Shown here piece by piece: positions 55,454 to 64,000 of a stretch of DNA of 64,000 bases. The position numbers and the translations under genes are program-made. This DNA is from Acidobacteriota bacterium (GTDB taxonomy: Bacteria; Acidobacteriota; Terriglobia; Acidiferrales; UBA7541): the NCBI GenBank assembly GCA_013289825.1, contig JABCZF010000021.1, forward strand, positions 19,712-83,711, read 5' to 3'. The notes below the pieces were generated by a model that was not told the DNA's origin, did not search any database, and saw only the letters and a list, made by a program, of their open reading frames with translations. Each line of letters starts with the position of its first letter. The stretch's first letter is position 1.

Positions 55454-56914
55454 CTAAATCTTGATCCAGCTCCACTCCTTCGAGTACGGCACTCTGCTCA
55501 TTCGGTATCCGGACTTTACGCCGGTGACCACGTGATCGCTCCAGTTGAATCCCACTCCGCTCTTGGGGTCGTACAAACCCGGCTCCTCGGAAAAGCACAT
55601 GCCCTTTTTCAGAACGGTATCGTCGCCCAGCGCCAGATACGGCGGCTGATGCCCCTCGGAGCCTTCCCCGTGCGCCGGCCGGTGATAGATGTAGTCCTCG
55701 ACTCCCTGCGCCACCTGGTATTTGTGAATCTCAAACGCGACACTCGAGCACGTCGCACCCTCCTTTTGCAATTCCACCTGCATATCGCAGGTGTGCTGGC
55801 TGACTTCCCACAGCTTCCGCATGTGGGCATCGAATTGGCCGGCGCTATCCGCGAGGATGTACATGCGGTAGTTTTCTCCCCCATGCCCGCCGATGTACGC
55901 ATCGCCATCCACCTGCAAGGGCATGTTCGGTTGGATGCGGTTGAAGCGCGGCTGATTCGGATGCGGATAGGCACACAGTCGGCCTACGCGGCAGTCGATC
56001 TCAACGCTCGCAGCCACGCCGTGGTGCGGCAGACCACCCGCCAGATCCAAATCCGAGAGCAGCACATTGTTGATCCAGAATGTGCTGGCCATGGCCACTT
56101 CGTAATCCGTCACATCCGTTCCATACGTCAAAATGTAGTCCCGGGCATAGGCATGAGCGCGGTCAAAGTAGGTGTAGGCGCGCCGCGTGAGCGCCAGCTC
56201 CTCGGACGTTTTCACTTCGCGCATATCCAGCAGCGTGTCGCTGATATCCACCCATTTCATTTTTGGCAGAACTTTCTTCGCCGTCGCCAGCTCGTCAGCG
56301 TAGAGCTTGCCGTCGATGCCGATTTTATTTCCCTCGATGCCCTTCGCTTTCATTCCTTCGAGAAGCATCTCGAACAAATCCACCGCCTTTCCTTGCACGA
56401 CTTTCCCCTGTTCCGGAAATCCTCCCGCAGCGTGCTTGGTGTCGAAATATTCCCAGCCTCCGCCAAACCACCAGCCCTTCACCAGGTCGCGGTCCAGCGC
56501 CGGGTACAGAAACCACGGGTCGCTATCCTTTGCATTCATATAGACGACCTGCGGCCGCTCCGTGTGCGTATGCCAGTAGCCCGTCAGATAAATAATGTTG
56601 AGCTGATCGCGCGCCACAAACGCATGGATATCTTTTTGCGCCAGCTGTTCCTTGAAGCGCGCGACCGTCTGCTTGTTCCAGTCCAGCGGCAAGCGGTCAA
56701 CTTTCGCCGGTTCCGGCGGCCCTTCCTCGCCCGGCGTGGGCCCCAGCAACAGTCTTTCGCTCTGGCCAGAGCTGCGGCTCTTCACCATTTCCGCCAGCGA
56801 TCCCCCGGCCCCTGGCTTTTGCATTCCATCGATCTTGTCCATGCGGCGAACGAGCCCACCGCCCAGCAACGCCAGACTCCCGCTTTTCAAAATGTCCCGG
56901 CGATTCCGATTCAT
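55454..56914 (-). CDS. Xaa-Pro aminopeptidase-like M24 protein with Tat signal
   Basis: A 486-residue protein. ATG at 56914 follows GGAGGAG; the N-terminus MNRNRRDILKSGSLALLGGG is a twin-arginine-type signal. A creatinase N-terminal domain (residues about 75-240) precedes the pita-bread M24 domain. Of the five metal ligands of M24 peptidases, an Asp (DAYIGG), His (PAHGEG) and Glu (SEEPGLY) are recognisable. The second Asp appears as Glu (GGENYR), and the last Glu of the usual E-D pair is Ser (NWSDH). It could be a divergent prolidase or a metal-free homologue. Located 67 bp downstream of a large hydrolase gene on the same strand. Confidence 0.82.
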   Translation of the reverse strand: MNRNRRDILKSGSLALLGGGLVRRMDKIDGMQKPGAGGSLAEMVKSRSSGQSERLLLGPTPGEEGPPEPAKVDRLPLDWNKQTVARFKEQLAQKDIHAFVARDQLNIIYLTGYWHTHTERPQVVYMNAKDSDPWFLYPALDRDLVKGWWFGGGWEYFDTKHAAGGFPEQGKVVQGKAVDLFEMLLEGMKAKGIEGNKIGIDGKLYADELATAKKVLPKMKWVDISDTLLDMREVKTSEELALTRRAYTYFDRAHAYARDYILTYGTDVTDYEVAMASTFWINNVLLSDLDLAGGLPHHGVAASVEIDCRVGRLCAYPHPNQPRFNRIQPNMPLQVDGDAYIGGHGGENYRMYILADSAGQFDAHMRKLWEVSQHTCDMQVELQKEGATCSSVAFEIHKYQVAQGVEDYIYHRPAHGEGSEGHQPPYLALGDDTVLKKGMCFSEEPGLYDPKSGVGFNWSDHVVTGVKSGYRMSRVPYSKEWSWIKI

Positions 56915-57008
56915 CACTCCTCCATGGGTTTCGGCAAACAAGCGCAGAAAGCCAGTCCATCCGGTCGCAACGCCTAATCATTCGTCCAGTAATGCGGATC
57001 ACGCCAGG

Positions 57009-59060
57009 CTATTTCTGTCCGGCAACCTCAGCCCATTCGCGCTCGCCGCGCTCGAGCACTGCGGGCAAATCCTCAGGCAGCAAGAATCGCTCGTGGATCA
57101 GCTTCATGGCCGCTTCCGCGAATTTGCCCAGGTACTCGTCGCGCGAAGTATATCGCTCGGCGACCGAAAGCCGCGGGTCTCCGGATTTTTCACGCTCCGC
57201 CGCAGTCTTAAGAAATGGAATGAAGGAACCATAAAAACTGAGCCGCAAATCGCCGGCGCCGATCGCGGGATCTCGCAGGTTCCATCCGGTGTAGGTGGCC
57301 AGCGGAACTTGCAATTCCGGCAAGCTCACGCCGCCCAGATCGTTACCATCGACATCCGCTTGCGGCACCAGGACAGCGAACGGCTTCCCAACTTTGGGAG
57401 GTTCGAGGCTGACGATTCCTTCTTTCCATTCGGGACCAAAGTCCAGATGGAACGCCAAACTCACTTCATGGGGCTTGTGGACACCAGGAATGTTTGGAAA
57501 GGCCCACTTATCGAGCGGCACGAGCGTGGCATCCGCAATTTTCGGATACGTGCTGGCTGGCGGTGGCGTGCCGTCTTTCACCCACTGATCCATATCGGTT
57601 ATCAGCGCACGCCAGTACCACTGAATTGGATTTGGATTGTAGCGCTGCTGAGCGCTGGAATCCGGCGATCCCGGATTGTTCTTTTGCGGAGGAAAAGGGG
57701 CAGAAAAATGCTGCAAGCCGGCGAGCAAGTAAACGCGAACATTCTCGGCTATCTTTCGGTCGCTCAACCCGTCCGGTGAAATATGGATCAAGGAAGCGGC
57801 GCGGCCCCAATATTCATAAGACGTATTGGTGAAAAACAGTTTCGGCGCAGTCCCGGATTTGCTCGAAGCATCGAGCAAACCAGCGCTCTCGCTGCTCTCG
57901 GGATCGCTTTCCGGAAGATCCGTGAAAGGGAACAAATCTGTCGGAAAGAAGATGCTGGAGAGTGGCTGAGCGTCGCGTGAAGGCTGCGCAAAACGATGAT
58001 TGAAGCTGCCCCTGCCAGCACCAGCGACGTGAGCGATAACGCCGTCCAGCACCTGGCGGCCTTGCTCGTCGGCATTGAAGTCCTGGTAGAGAAAATGGCG
58101 AAGAAAGCGGCCGCTCTGCGAGATTCCGACAGCGTAAACGCGATGAGCCTCGGCTGTGGAGTTCCTATCGTATTTCAGATACGAAAGGAAATCGCGGACG
58201 GCCGCGAGGCCGAGGCCAGCGACGACCGGGTCTTTTGCTTCATAAACGACTTCATAGATTTTCCCGGGCTGAAAACCGTCGTGCAAATGAACGAAATGAA
58301 CATCGGCAATGAGTTTTCCGTCGACGGAGTGGGAAAAGCTCCACTGATTGCGGGGAATTGTTTGTCGTGGACCATCGGGCAGGTCACGGACCGTCAAAAC
58401 ATTTTTTGCGCTGGCAGGATCGTCGACGGGATAGCTCTTTCCGCCCGTTGGTCCGAGGAGGGAATGGCCGAGAGGCATGTCTTCCACTTTTTGCGCGGGC
58501 GTGAAATCCGAACGTACCAGGCCATGAATTTCCTTTCCGCCTGGTTGGTGAGCGACCGGAGCGTAGAGCTTGAGGTTTTCGCCGTGATCGGCGACGTCAA
58601 ATTCCCAGCCGACCCAGGCAACCGTGTAGCCTTCGCGCAGGAGAAATCCGTCGCCATATTCGCCTTCCGGACCGGAAGGACTATATCCGTCGACGATGTG
58701 CAGGATTCCTTTTCCGCCACGATTGGAAACCTCGAAGAGTACGGCGTTGTTTCCTTTGTTCAGGTCTTTGGGCTTCAGGAGATACAGGTCGGCGGAAAAT
58801 TCGACTTCACCTTGCGCGTTGCGCGGCGCTTTGTCGATGTCAACGATTTGGCGGTTGTGAAGGTTATCCGGATTCACGGTGAAATACACGCGCCCGACAA
58901 GTTTCTCGTAGGCGCCGGCCAATCCGAAGGCCCGACCGTCCTGAATGTCCGCGCGGGAAATGATTTCGACGCGGGTGACATGCGCGTCAGTGCTAGGGCC
59001 CGGGAAAAGAAAAATGACCATGGACAGAATCCAAACGACACGCGCGCGCAAAAGATGCAT
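57009..59060 (-). CDS. Large secreted alpha/beta-hydrolase-domain protein
   Basis: A 683-residue exported protein; GGGAGG upstream of ATG at 59060, signal peptide to about residue 26 (STDAH). An N-terminal beta-rich part opens VTRVEIISRADIQDGRAFGLAGAYEKL, a stretch typical of the alpha/beta-hydrolase-domain family annotated in many soil bacteria. The nucleophile elbow is GISQSGR (Ser316). Several conserved-looking blocks follow (FNHRFAQPSRDAQP, IQWYWRALITDMDQWV). The substrate is unknown. A long open frame on the opposite strand over this gene is a coding shadow. Part of a run of three exported or membrane hydrolase-type genes. Confidence 0.85.
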   Translation of the reverse strand: MHLLRARVVWILSMVIFLFPGPSTDAHVTRVEIISRADIQDGRAFGLAGAYEKLVGRVYFTVNPDNLHNRQIVDIDKAPRNAQGEVEFSADLYLLKPKDLNKGNNAVLFEVSNRGGKGILHIVDGYSPSGPEGEYGDGFLLREGYTVAWVGWEFDVADHGENLKLYAPVAHQPGGKEIHGLVRSDFTPAQKVEDMPLGHSLLGPTGGKSYPVDDPASAKNVLTVRDLPDGPRQTIPRNQWSFSHSVDGKLIADVHFVHLHDGFQPGKIYEVVYEAKDPVVAGLGLAAVRDFLSYLKYDRNSTAEAHRVYAVGISQSGRFLRHFLYQDFNADEQGRQVLDGVIAHVAGAGRGSFNHRFAQPSRDAQPLSSIFFPTDLFPFTDLPESDPESSESAGLLDASSKSGTAPKLFFTNTSYEYWGRAASLIHISPDGLSDRKIAENVRVYLLAGLQHFSAPFPPQKNNPGSPDSSAQQRYNPNPIQWYWRALITDMDQWVKDGTPPPASTYPKIADATLVPLDKWAFPNIPGVHKPHEVSLAFHLDFGPEWKEGIVSLEPPKVGKPFAVLVPQADVDGNDLGGVSLPELQVPLATYTGWNLRDPAIGAGDLRLSFYGSFIPFLKTAAEREKSGDPRLSVAERYTSRDEYLGKFAEAAMKLIHERFLLPEDLPAVLERGEREWAEVAGQK

Positions 59061-59090
59061 CGGCAGCCTCCCAAGAGAGCACAGCTTACA

Positions 59091-61484
59091 TCAATGCTTG
59101 CCGAAACCAATTCCACTGATGCAGATTTTATACATCGGTGTGCGATCGAATTTCAGCCGCACCATGCTGAGTTTGGCGGGATCGAATGGCTTACATTGGC
59201 CTTCACAAGGCGTCCGAAACTCCGAGAGCGGAGCGCGGACGGATTGGAAGACCGCTTCCCAATCTTGGTTATAAACGGCGTCATCCAGGACGCCGAGCTT
59301 GGTAAACTTCTCCTTGAACGGCGGCGGAATGGAGATAAAGCGGCTGACCGGAGCACTGACGGTCACTCCGTCGGTGGTCACCAGCTCGATGGTGAAATCA
59401 GGAGATTCACGTTCTTTCTTTTTGGATTGGTCATCGTTTTTGTCCTTTTTTTTATCTTTTTCGTCGTTTTTCTTCTTTCCGGGAAGTGGCGCGTCTTCGT
59501 CGAGCGGCGCGATCGAAAGTTCGATCGTCGATGCGGAGCTCAAATGCCAATTCCGAGCGGAGCCGTCCGGCAAAGTGATCGCGTAAGTTGCAGCCGGAGC
59601 GTCCTTGGCGCGGTTCCAACCGAGAAAGACGCCGTTGTAGCCGCGATCGCCGTCGCGCCAGGGGATCTTGCCCTCGTTCCAGATGGAAAGATTGTGGCCC
59701 TCGATGTGGCCGCCGGGAGCGCTGGTCGTGGTGAGGTCGGCGTCCTCGTCGAACGAAGCGAGAGAAGTGTAGGAGGCGTCCTGATAGCGATTGAAGTACA
59801 GCGTATCCGGCAGCCAGTCGCGAGCGACGCGCCAGTCTTTGAAAAGGGGCAGGTATTCGCGATGATCATTGAGCGTGGCTTCAAGGAAAGCGGAGATATA
59901 AGTTTTTGAGATGCGTCGCTGCTCGGCACCGGGCATCAGCGGCTTGAGATTGAGCAGCCAGCCAAGCGGCTTGCCGGCATCGTCGCGGCCCCACGCGGTG
60001 TTGAATTGGCCGTGATTCGCGCGGTAGGCGTAGATCTCCGCTTTGAACCACGGGCCAGGCCGCGTGTAGCGGACGTGATCCCATTGGCGACTGCCGTCGA
60101 ACGAGGAAACGTCCATGTCATGCGCGCCTTGCAGCGTGAGATAGCTCACGTCCTCAATCCAGCGAGGTTGTCCTGCGGGTTTGTACTGACCGTCGGCGGG
60201 CGCGATGGCCACGACAGCTTTGATCGAGAAGCCATAATCAAATTTTATGTCGGCGTCTTCGGGCGCATACTTCATGTGATTGAAAGCGGCCGCTGTTGCT
60301 GCGGCTTCGCCGCCGCGTGAATGGCCCATTAAGGCGATGCGCGACATATCGACTTTGCTGTGGAACGGGTTGCCTTCTGTCAGGTTCCACTCGCGCCAGA
60401 GCTTCAGATGCTCAAGCAACATCCAGCCCCTGACGGCTTGTTGTTTTGGCGGGTCGTGAAACAGGCCGCCATTCAGAAAATTCTCGTCGATCGAAGCGAG
60501 GATGAAGCCGCGGCTGGCCAGCAGTTCGCCAAGGTAGGCGTAACCCGGATCGGAAAAACTGGCCATGTTGTGATTCCCGTGCACGATGAGAGCAAGTGGA
60601 AATGGGCCGGGCCCATCGGGGTACCATACTCGGGCGTTCAGCGGGAGCTTATCGACATCGAAGCCCCAGTATTTTTTGCGCGTCCAGCGCTTCCAGCCTC
60701 GAAAATCCTGGAAGAAGTCGGAGGAGTCCACCGTGCGAGTCTTTATGGCCACGCTCGAACCATATTCGGGGCGGCGAATGTCATTGCCAACGCCGTAGAA
60801 GAGTTTCAGCACGTGGAAGGGACCCTGGGCTGATGGATCCGGAGCCGGCAATTTCGAAGGCATGGAATCGGCGGCAGGCTTCCAGGTGATGAGCTTATCC
60901 AGGGAGCCTTCGTGAGCAAAGAGCCAGATTAAATGGATAGTGCTTAGGAGGGCGAGCCCGAAGAGCAGTGCGACGATCACTTTTTTGCTGAGTGCAGCCT
61001 GACGGAAATTGCCCCAGAAAAAAGTAGCAATTGCGGCGCCAAGGATTCCCGTGGACAGTCCGACGGCGATGGCCATCACCACGCCCAGCTCTGGCATCCC
61101 CCACAGGGCCATGACCATGGTCGAGGAGCCCAGGATGGTTCCCGTGGCATAGCGCGGCAGCTTTCGCGCCATACTGAGGAGAAGTACGACTAGCAGAGCC
61201 ACCAACGGTATGAAGATAGTGGCGAAAAGGATGCAGAACAGGAAATCGAAGATGTAGCCGAATCCCGTTTGCAGGTACAGGCCGCCGATGATGACCGAGA
61301 CTGCCGCAGCGGCCAGCGTCCCGCAAACCGCGCCACGGCGCGCTTCGCGACCGGGACGGATGGCGGCCCATTGTCGGGAGCACCAATCAGCGAGCCTCCG
61401 CCAGCGAGAGCGCTTGTCAGAATGAAGCGAGGAATCTGGTGGAACCGATGCGCACGGCGGAGCGCTCAAATCGTCGATGGCCAT
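59091..61484 (-). CDS. Membrane-anchored alpha/beta hydrolase
   Basis: A 797-residue protein. ATG at 61484 with GGGAG upstream. Residues 50-190 hold four to five membrane helices. The hydrolase domain starts near residue 225 with RVWYPDGPGPFPLALIVHGNHN and has the nucleophile elbow GHSRGG (Ser389); an acidic residue and His in QGAHDMDVS and YRANHGQFN are candidates for the triad. A Lys/Asp-rich linker (around residue 690, many KKD/KND repeats) leads to a C-terminal beta domain ending FGKH. The hydrolase part resembles PET-hydrolase/platelet-activating-factor acetylhydrolase-like enzymes; the substrate is unknown. Only 30 bp from the next gene downstream, so co-transcription is likely. Confidence 0.83.
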   Translation of the reverse strand: MAIDDLSAPPCASVPPDSSLHSDKRSRWRRLADWCSRQWAAIRPGREARRGAVCGTLAAAAVSVIIGGLYLQTGFGYIFDFLFCILFATIFIPLVALLVVLLLSMARKLPRYATGTILGSSTMVMALWGMPELGVVMAIAVGLSTGILGAAIATFFWGNFRQAALSKKVIVALLFGLALLSTIHLIWLFAHEGSLDKLITWKPAADSMPSKLPAPDPSAQGPFHVLKLFYGVGNDIRRPEYGSSVAIKTRTVDSSDFFQDFRGWKRWTRKKYWGFDVDKLPLNARVWYPDGPGPFPLALIVHGNHNMASFSDPGYAYLGELLASRGFILASIDENFLNGGLFHDPPKQQAVRGWMLLEHLKLWREWNLTEGNPFHSKVDMSRIALMGHSRGGEAAATAAAFNHMKYAPEDADIKFDYGFSIKAVVAIAPADGQYKPAGQPRWIEDVSYLTLQGAHDMDVSSFDGSRQWDHVRYTRPGPWFKAEIYAYRANHGQFNTAWGRDDAGKPLGWLLNLKPLMPGAEQRRISKTYISAFLEATLNDHREYLPLFKDWRVARDWLPDTLYFNRYQDASYTSLASFDEDADLTTTSAPGGHIEGHNLSIWNEGKIPWRDGDRGYNGVFLGWNRAKDAPAATYAITLPDGSARNWHLSSASTIELSIAPLDEDAPLPGKKKNDEKDKKKDKNDDQSKKKERESPDFTIELVTTDGVTVSAPVSRFISIPPPFKEKFTKLGVLDDAVYNQDWEAVFQSVRAPLSEFRTPCEGQCKPFDPAKLSMVRLKFDRTPMYKICISGIGFGKH

Positions 61485-61678
61485 GAAATACTCCCGAAGT
61501 GTGGGTTAGGAGTTCGGAGCCGACGGCATTGTACATGGACTTGACTGCCGTGAGGCCAGGGAGGCGAAGGTCCAACGATTAGACTGCCTTTGGAAGCAGA
61601 GGTCTTATGCCCGCCAGCGAAAGTTTCACCTCGACGAGCGACGCGTAGACGATAATTCGCGGACGGGCGAGAACGCTC

Positions 61679-62731
61679 TTACTGGTCGTGGGACATTCCG
61701 GCCATGTGATGGGATGCTGGGTTGCGGCGCAGGGCGTCCATGGCGGAGTCGTCCACGGGGACGAAATAGCCCACCACGATGCCCATGGCGCCGTCACGCA
61801 AGAGTTTTCCCGATCGATTGTCGTAGGTGGCGGAAATTTTAAGAACGTCGCCTGCGGCAAACTTGTAGCCGCCTTGGTCGAGGAACAAAACAGTGGGCAT
61901 GCTGAGAAGTTCGCCGTGGTCGTCTACTTTGGCGTCGAGAGTTGCGACGGTTTCTTTGCGTGTGGCGTCCAGGAGGGTGAGCTGTTTCGCGTAGTCGTGC
62001 ATATGGCCGCCAACGCCGAGCAGGACACCGGAATATTTCACGATGACCGTGCCCGTTTGCTCGCTATTCCCGGCAGGCAAGTCGTATCCGGAATTTCCGC
62101 AGGACTTCACGTCCATCCAAGTTGGATAGACGCTCTTTGTTTTTGCGCCATCGGCAGCGCTTTGATAGGGGATGGTCACTTCGAGATAGACGTTGTCGTA
62201 AGAACTGTCGGTTGGATTGTGGACCATGGTCTCGACGCGGATTTTGTCGCCCATTTGGACACGATAGCCGTAGCCGGGAACTTCGGCCCAATTGGTGAGT
62301 TCGCCTCCGGCGCCGAAGATGTGTTCCTCTTTGTTGGGGCATAGAAAATCGGCGCGGTTTTCGTTCCAGAAAGCGCTGTGATGGAGAACGCGGCCGGGCA
62401 CGGCGGTGCCGTTGGCGTCGACCAGCTTTGGAGAATAGGCCAGGAGCCAGCCGTCGATGGGAACTTGCCACTCGAGATCGGGGGGCTGCGGCATCTTCAT
62501 GTGACTGGTGTGGGCGGGCAAGTTCATCGGGCCGATGCGTACGACGATGGTGTGGCCGTCGATTTTCTGCTCGAGCTTGACGCCTTTGGCTATGGCGTGA
62601 TGCATGCCGCCTTGCATGAAGCCGCCGTGCTGCATGTGCTCCATGTCGTGGGGAGCATCGGCGGGTTTCGCCTGGGCTAGGAGCGCGGTGGTGATGAACA
62701 GATTCGCGAGAAAGAGAGATATTGTTCGCAT
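61679..62731 (-). CDS. Secreted His/Met-rich protein with copper-monooxygenase-like domain
   Basis: A 350-residue exported protein. ATG at 62731, with GAGGGTAAG upstream and a signal peptide to about residue 21. Immediately after it comes a Met/His-rich segment (HDMEHMQHGGFMQGGMHH); another Met/His cluster ends the protein (HHMAGMSHDQ). The C-terminal domain has GGHMHDY (His243, His245), LKISATYDNRS and DGAMGIVVGYF (Met316). This order of HxH and a later Met resembles the CuM site of peptidylglycine and dopamine monooxygenases. The first (CuH) domain is less clear; residues 70-200 are beta-rich. Copper binding or copper-dependent oxidation is an inference. Divergent from the amidohydrolase gene. 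Confidence 0.7.
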   Translation of the reverse strand: MRTISLFLANLFITTALLAQAKPADAPHDMEHMQHGGFMQGGMHHAIAKGVKLEQKIDGHTIVVRIGPMNLPAHTSHMKMPQPPDLEWQVPIDGWLLAYSPKLVDANGTAVPGRVLHHSAFWNENRADFLCPNKEEHIFGAGGELTNWAEVPGYGYRVQMGDKIRVETMVHNPTDSSYDNVYLEVTIPYQSAADGAKTKSVYPTWMDVKSCGNSGYDLPAGNSEQTGTVIVKYSGVLLGVGGHMHDYAKQLTLLDATRKETVATLDAKVDDHGELLSMPTVLFLDQGGYKFAAGDVLKISATYDNRSGKLLRDGAMGIVVGYFVPVDDSAMDALRRNPASHHMAGMSHDQ

Positions 62732-62852
62732 GATCTTACCCTCGTGCGGTTCGCAGGGTTCGCACTTCTTCATCATAGCTCCATCTCGGTCATCTCGGCG
62801 TGGAAGTGGAAAGCATGTTGCGGTTATGGACTTCTTCGGGGGACGGGATACA

Positions 62853-64000
62853 ATGCCGGCCAGGAGGCTTGGGAACTCAATTCGTACCGCTCGTCTGTTT
62901 ACATTGTTGCTGTTGTTCGCCGCCGCGGCGACCGCGCAAAAACCATCGCCGAACGATCTCGTGGTCATCAACAACGTGAGTGTCGTCGATGTCGAGAGCG
63001 GCGAGGTCTTGGCTGACCAGACGGTCATCCTCGAGCGGAACCACATCGCTTCGATTGGACCGAGCAAGTCTCTGAAGTACCCGCGGAACGCGCCGAGCCT
63101 GAATGGGCACGGATACTTTCTGATCCCCGGGCTTTGGGATATGCACGTGCACCTGGTGTTCGGCGATTGGTTTCCAGGGGCGCAGGACATCACGCTGCCG
63201 TTGCTGGTTGCGAATGGTGTGACCGGCGTGCGCGATATGGGCAGTGAACTGGAAATTGTTCAAGGCTGGAGAAATGAAATCGAAGCCGGGCGCTTGCTGG
63301 GTCCGAGAATCTTTACGTCGGGACCGATGCTGGATGGTCCCAAGCCACGCTTCCCGAGTTCCCTCGCGATCACGACGCCGGAGGACGGGCGGCGCGCAGT
63401 TGACCAATTGAAGCAGCGCGGGGCGGACTTCATCAAGCTGCAGTCGTTGGTTCCGCGCGAGGCCGTGTTTGCGATCGCGGATGAAGCGAAAAAGCAAGAG
63501 ATGGCCTTTGAGGGGCACGTTCCGGACGCGGTGCGGGCGAGCGAAATGTCGGAAGCCGGGATGAGGAGTTTCGAGCACCTCATCGGGATATTTGAGGGCA
63601 GCTCTCCCGACGAAGACGATTTCTTGAAAGGCGGAAAAACGGAAGGGCGTTTCCTGGCGTCCTACGATTCGGTGCGAGCCGCTGCTCTTCGATCGCTGCT
63701 GGCGAAAAACCAGACCTGGCAGTGTCCCACGCTGGTATGGGAACGCGGCGGCAATTTGATTGACGTGACCGATTTTGCGAAAGACGTGCGCGCGAAGTAT
63801 GTGCCCGCTTCGTGGAAGACTAAAACGTGGAAACGGTTCACGGACGAAATTACGAAAGGGTACGGCACGGACGATATTGCGGTTCGGAAGAAATTCATCC
63901 AGAAAGAACTGGAAGTGGTACAACAGCTCCACAAAGCGGGAGTGCCGTTTCTTGCGGGGACGGACACGCCGCCGGGCGTGTATGTTTTTCCAGGATATAG
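62853..64000 (+). CDS. Secreted metal-dependent amidohydrolase, 3' partial
   Basis: The frame is open to the window end; 382 codons are visible. ATG at 62853, with GGGA six bases upstream and a signal peptide (LFTLLLLFAAAATAQ). The amidohydrolase fold is clear: LIPGLWDMHVHL (His98, His100), FIKLQS with the lysine usually carbamylated (Lys195), FEGHVP (His222), FEHL (His242) and GTDTPPG (Asp371), the complete ligand set of binuclear prolidase/imidazolonepropionase-type enzymes. Cleavage of a cyclic amide or dipeptide outside the cytoplasm is inferred. A long minus-strand frame across it is a shadow. Confidence 0.92.
   Translation, partial: MPARRLGNSIRTARLFTLLLLFAAAATAQKPSPNDLVVINNVSVVDVESGEVLADQTVILERNHIASIGPSKSLKYPRNAPSLNGHGYFLIPGLWDMHVHLVFGDWFPGAQDITLPLLVANGVTGVRDMGSELEIVQGWRNEIEAGRLLGPRIFTSGPMLDGPKPRFPSSLAITTPEDGRRAVDQLKQRGADFIKLQSLVPREAVFAIADEAKKQEMAFEGHVPDAVRASEMSEAGMRSFEHLIGIFEGSSPDEDDFLKGGKTEGRFLASYDSVRAAALRSLLAKNQTWQCPTLVWERGGNLIDVTDFAKDVRAKYVPASWKTKTWKRFTDEITKGYGTDDIAVRKKFIQKELEVVQQLHKAGVPFLAGTDTPPGVYVFPGY

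Noticed and set aside
57996..59909. Open frame of about 640 codons on the plus strand across two minus-strand hydrolase genes
   Set aside because: It is antisense to two genes with clear signal peptides and catalytic motifs. Its own sequence has no domain, and it arises from GC-rich codon bias.
62877..63932. 351-codon minus-strand frame at the window end
   Set aside because: The plus strand codes for an amidohydrolase with a full metal-ligand set, so the minus frame is a shadow.
1..64000. CRISPR arrays, transposases, integrase-flanked islands, tRNA or rRNA genes
   Set aside because: None found by reading. The only tandem repeats are protein-coding, and the single tyrosine recombinase is of the Xer housekeeping type.

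Overview
The window is one continuous stretch of GC-rich bacterial chromosome, densely coded on both strands. I see no rRNA, tRNA, CRISPR array, insertion sequence, integrase cluster or plasmid/phage module. Several features together suggest an Acidobacteriota member: an Oar-type TonB-dependent receptor with an N-terminal carboxypeptidase-regulatory domain, large secreted hydrolases, a type IV minor-pilin operon, a fatty-alcohol-oxidase-like GMC enzyme and many GTG/TTG starts. The phylum is an inference from gene content, not from a marker-gene tree.

Layout. 1-6.2 kb: a 5'-truncated metzincin-type zinc protease, a secreted protein with repeated NGP motifs, and a kinase-peptidase-aminotransferase triple fusion. 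6.7-10.6 kb: topA and xerC. 10.7-17.6 kb: a TonB-dependent receptor, an outer-membrane barrel candidate, an alpha/beta hydrolase, a glycine-rich secreted protein and a glyoxalase-fold protein. 17.7-23.7 kb: a growth and ribosome cluster (rplU, rpmA, obgE, nadD, rsfS, rlmH). An opposite-strand metallo-beta-lactamase gene sits inside it, as does a sensorless sigma-54 activator that overlaps both its neighbours. 24.1-33.5 kb: cobO, accD-folC, purE-purK, a class-I-amidotransferase-type peptidase, an SDR overlapping a secreted LolA-like protein, and a GMC oxidoreductase.

33.8-38 kb: a five-gene minor-pilin operon (FimT/GspH, PilV, PilW, PilX types plus a Gln-rich coiled-coil protein). 38.1-43.6 kb: hslV-hslU, a fibronectin-III protein, small membrane proteins and a fumarylacetoacetate-hydrolase-family enzyme. 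43.6-47.6 kb: a three-subunit acyl-CoA carboxylase (carboxyltransferase, biotin carboxylase, biotin carrier), followed by a frame-broken gene remnant. 47.9-49.2 kb: a SurA/PpiC-type foldase and rpmB on the minus strand. 49.9-64 kb: an accessory region of exported proteins. It holds a candidate permuted papain-fold protein next to an alpha/beta hydrolase with an EF-hand-like loop, a Tat-exported aldo/keto reductase, a membrane-anchored MutS-like ATPase, a Tat-exported M24-fold protein, two large alpha/beta hydrolases, a His/Met-rich protein resembling the copper domain of peptidylglycine monooxygenase, and a 3'-truncated secreted amidohydrolase.

How the genes fit together: the 17.7-28.9 kb part is housekeeping (ribosome assembly, NAD, cobalamin, fatty-acid, folate and purine synthesis) in tightly overlapping operons. 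The outer parts are envelope and secretion functions. No single locus is plainly a new defence or mobile system. The least explained items are the copper-type protein at 61.7-62.7 kb, the exported pair at 49.9-52.3 kb, the sensorless sigma-54 activator and the fifth pilin-operon protein.
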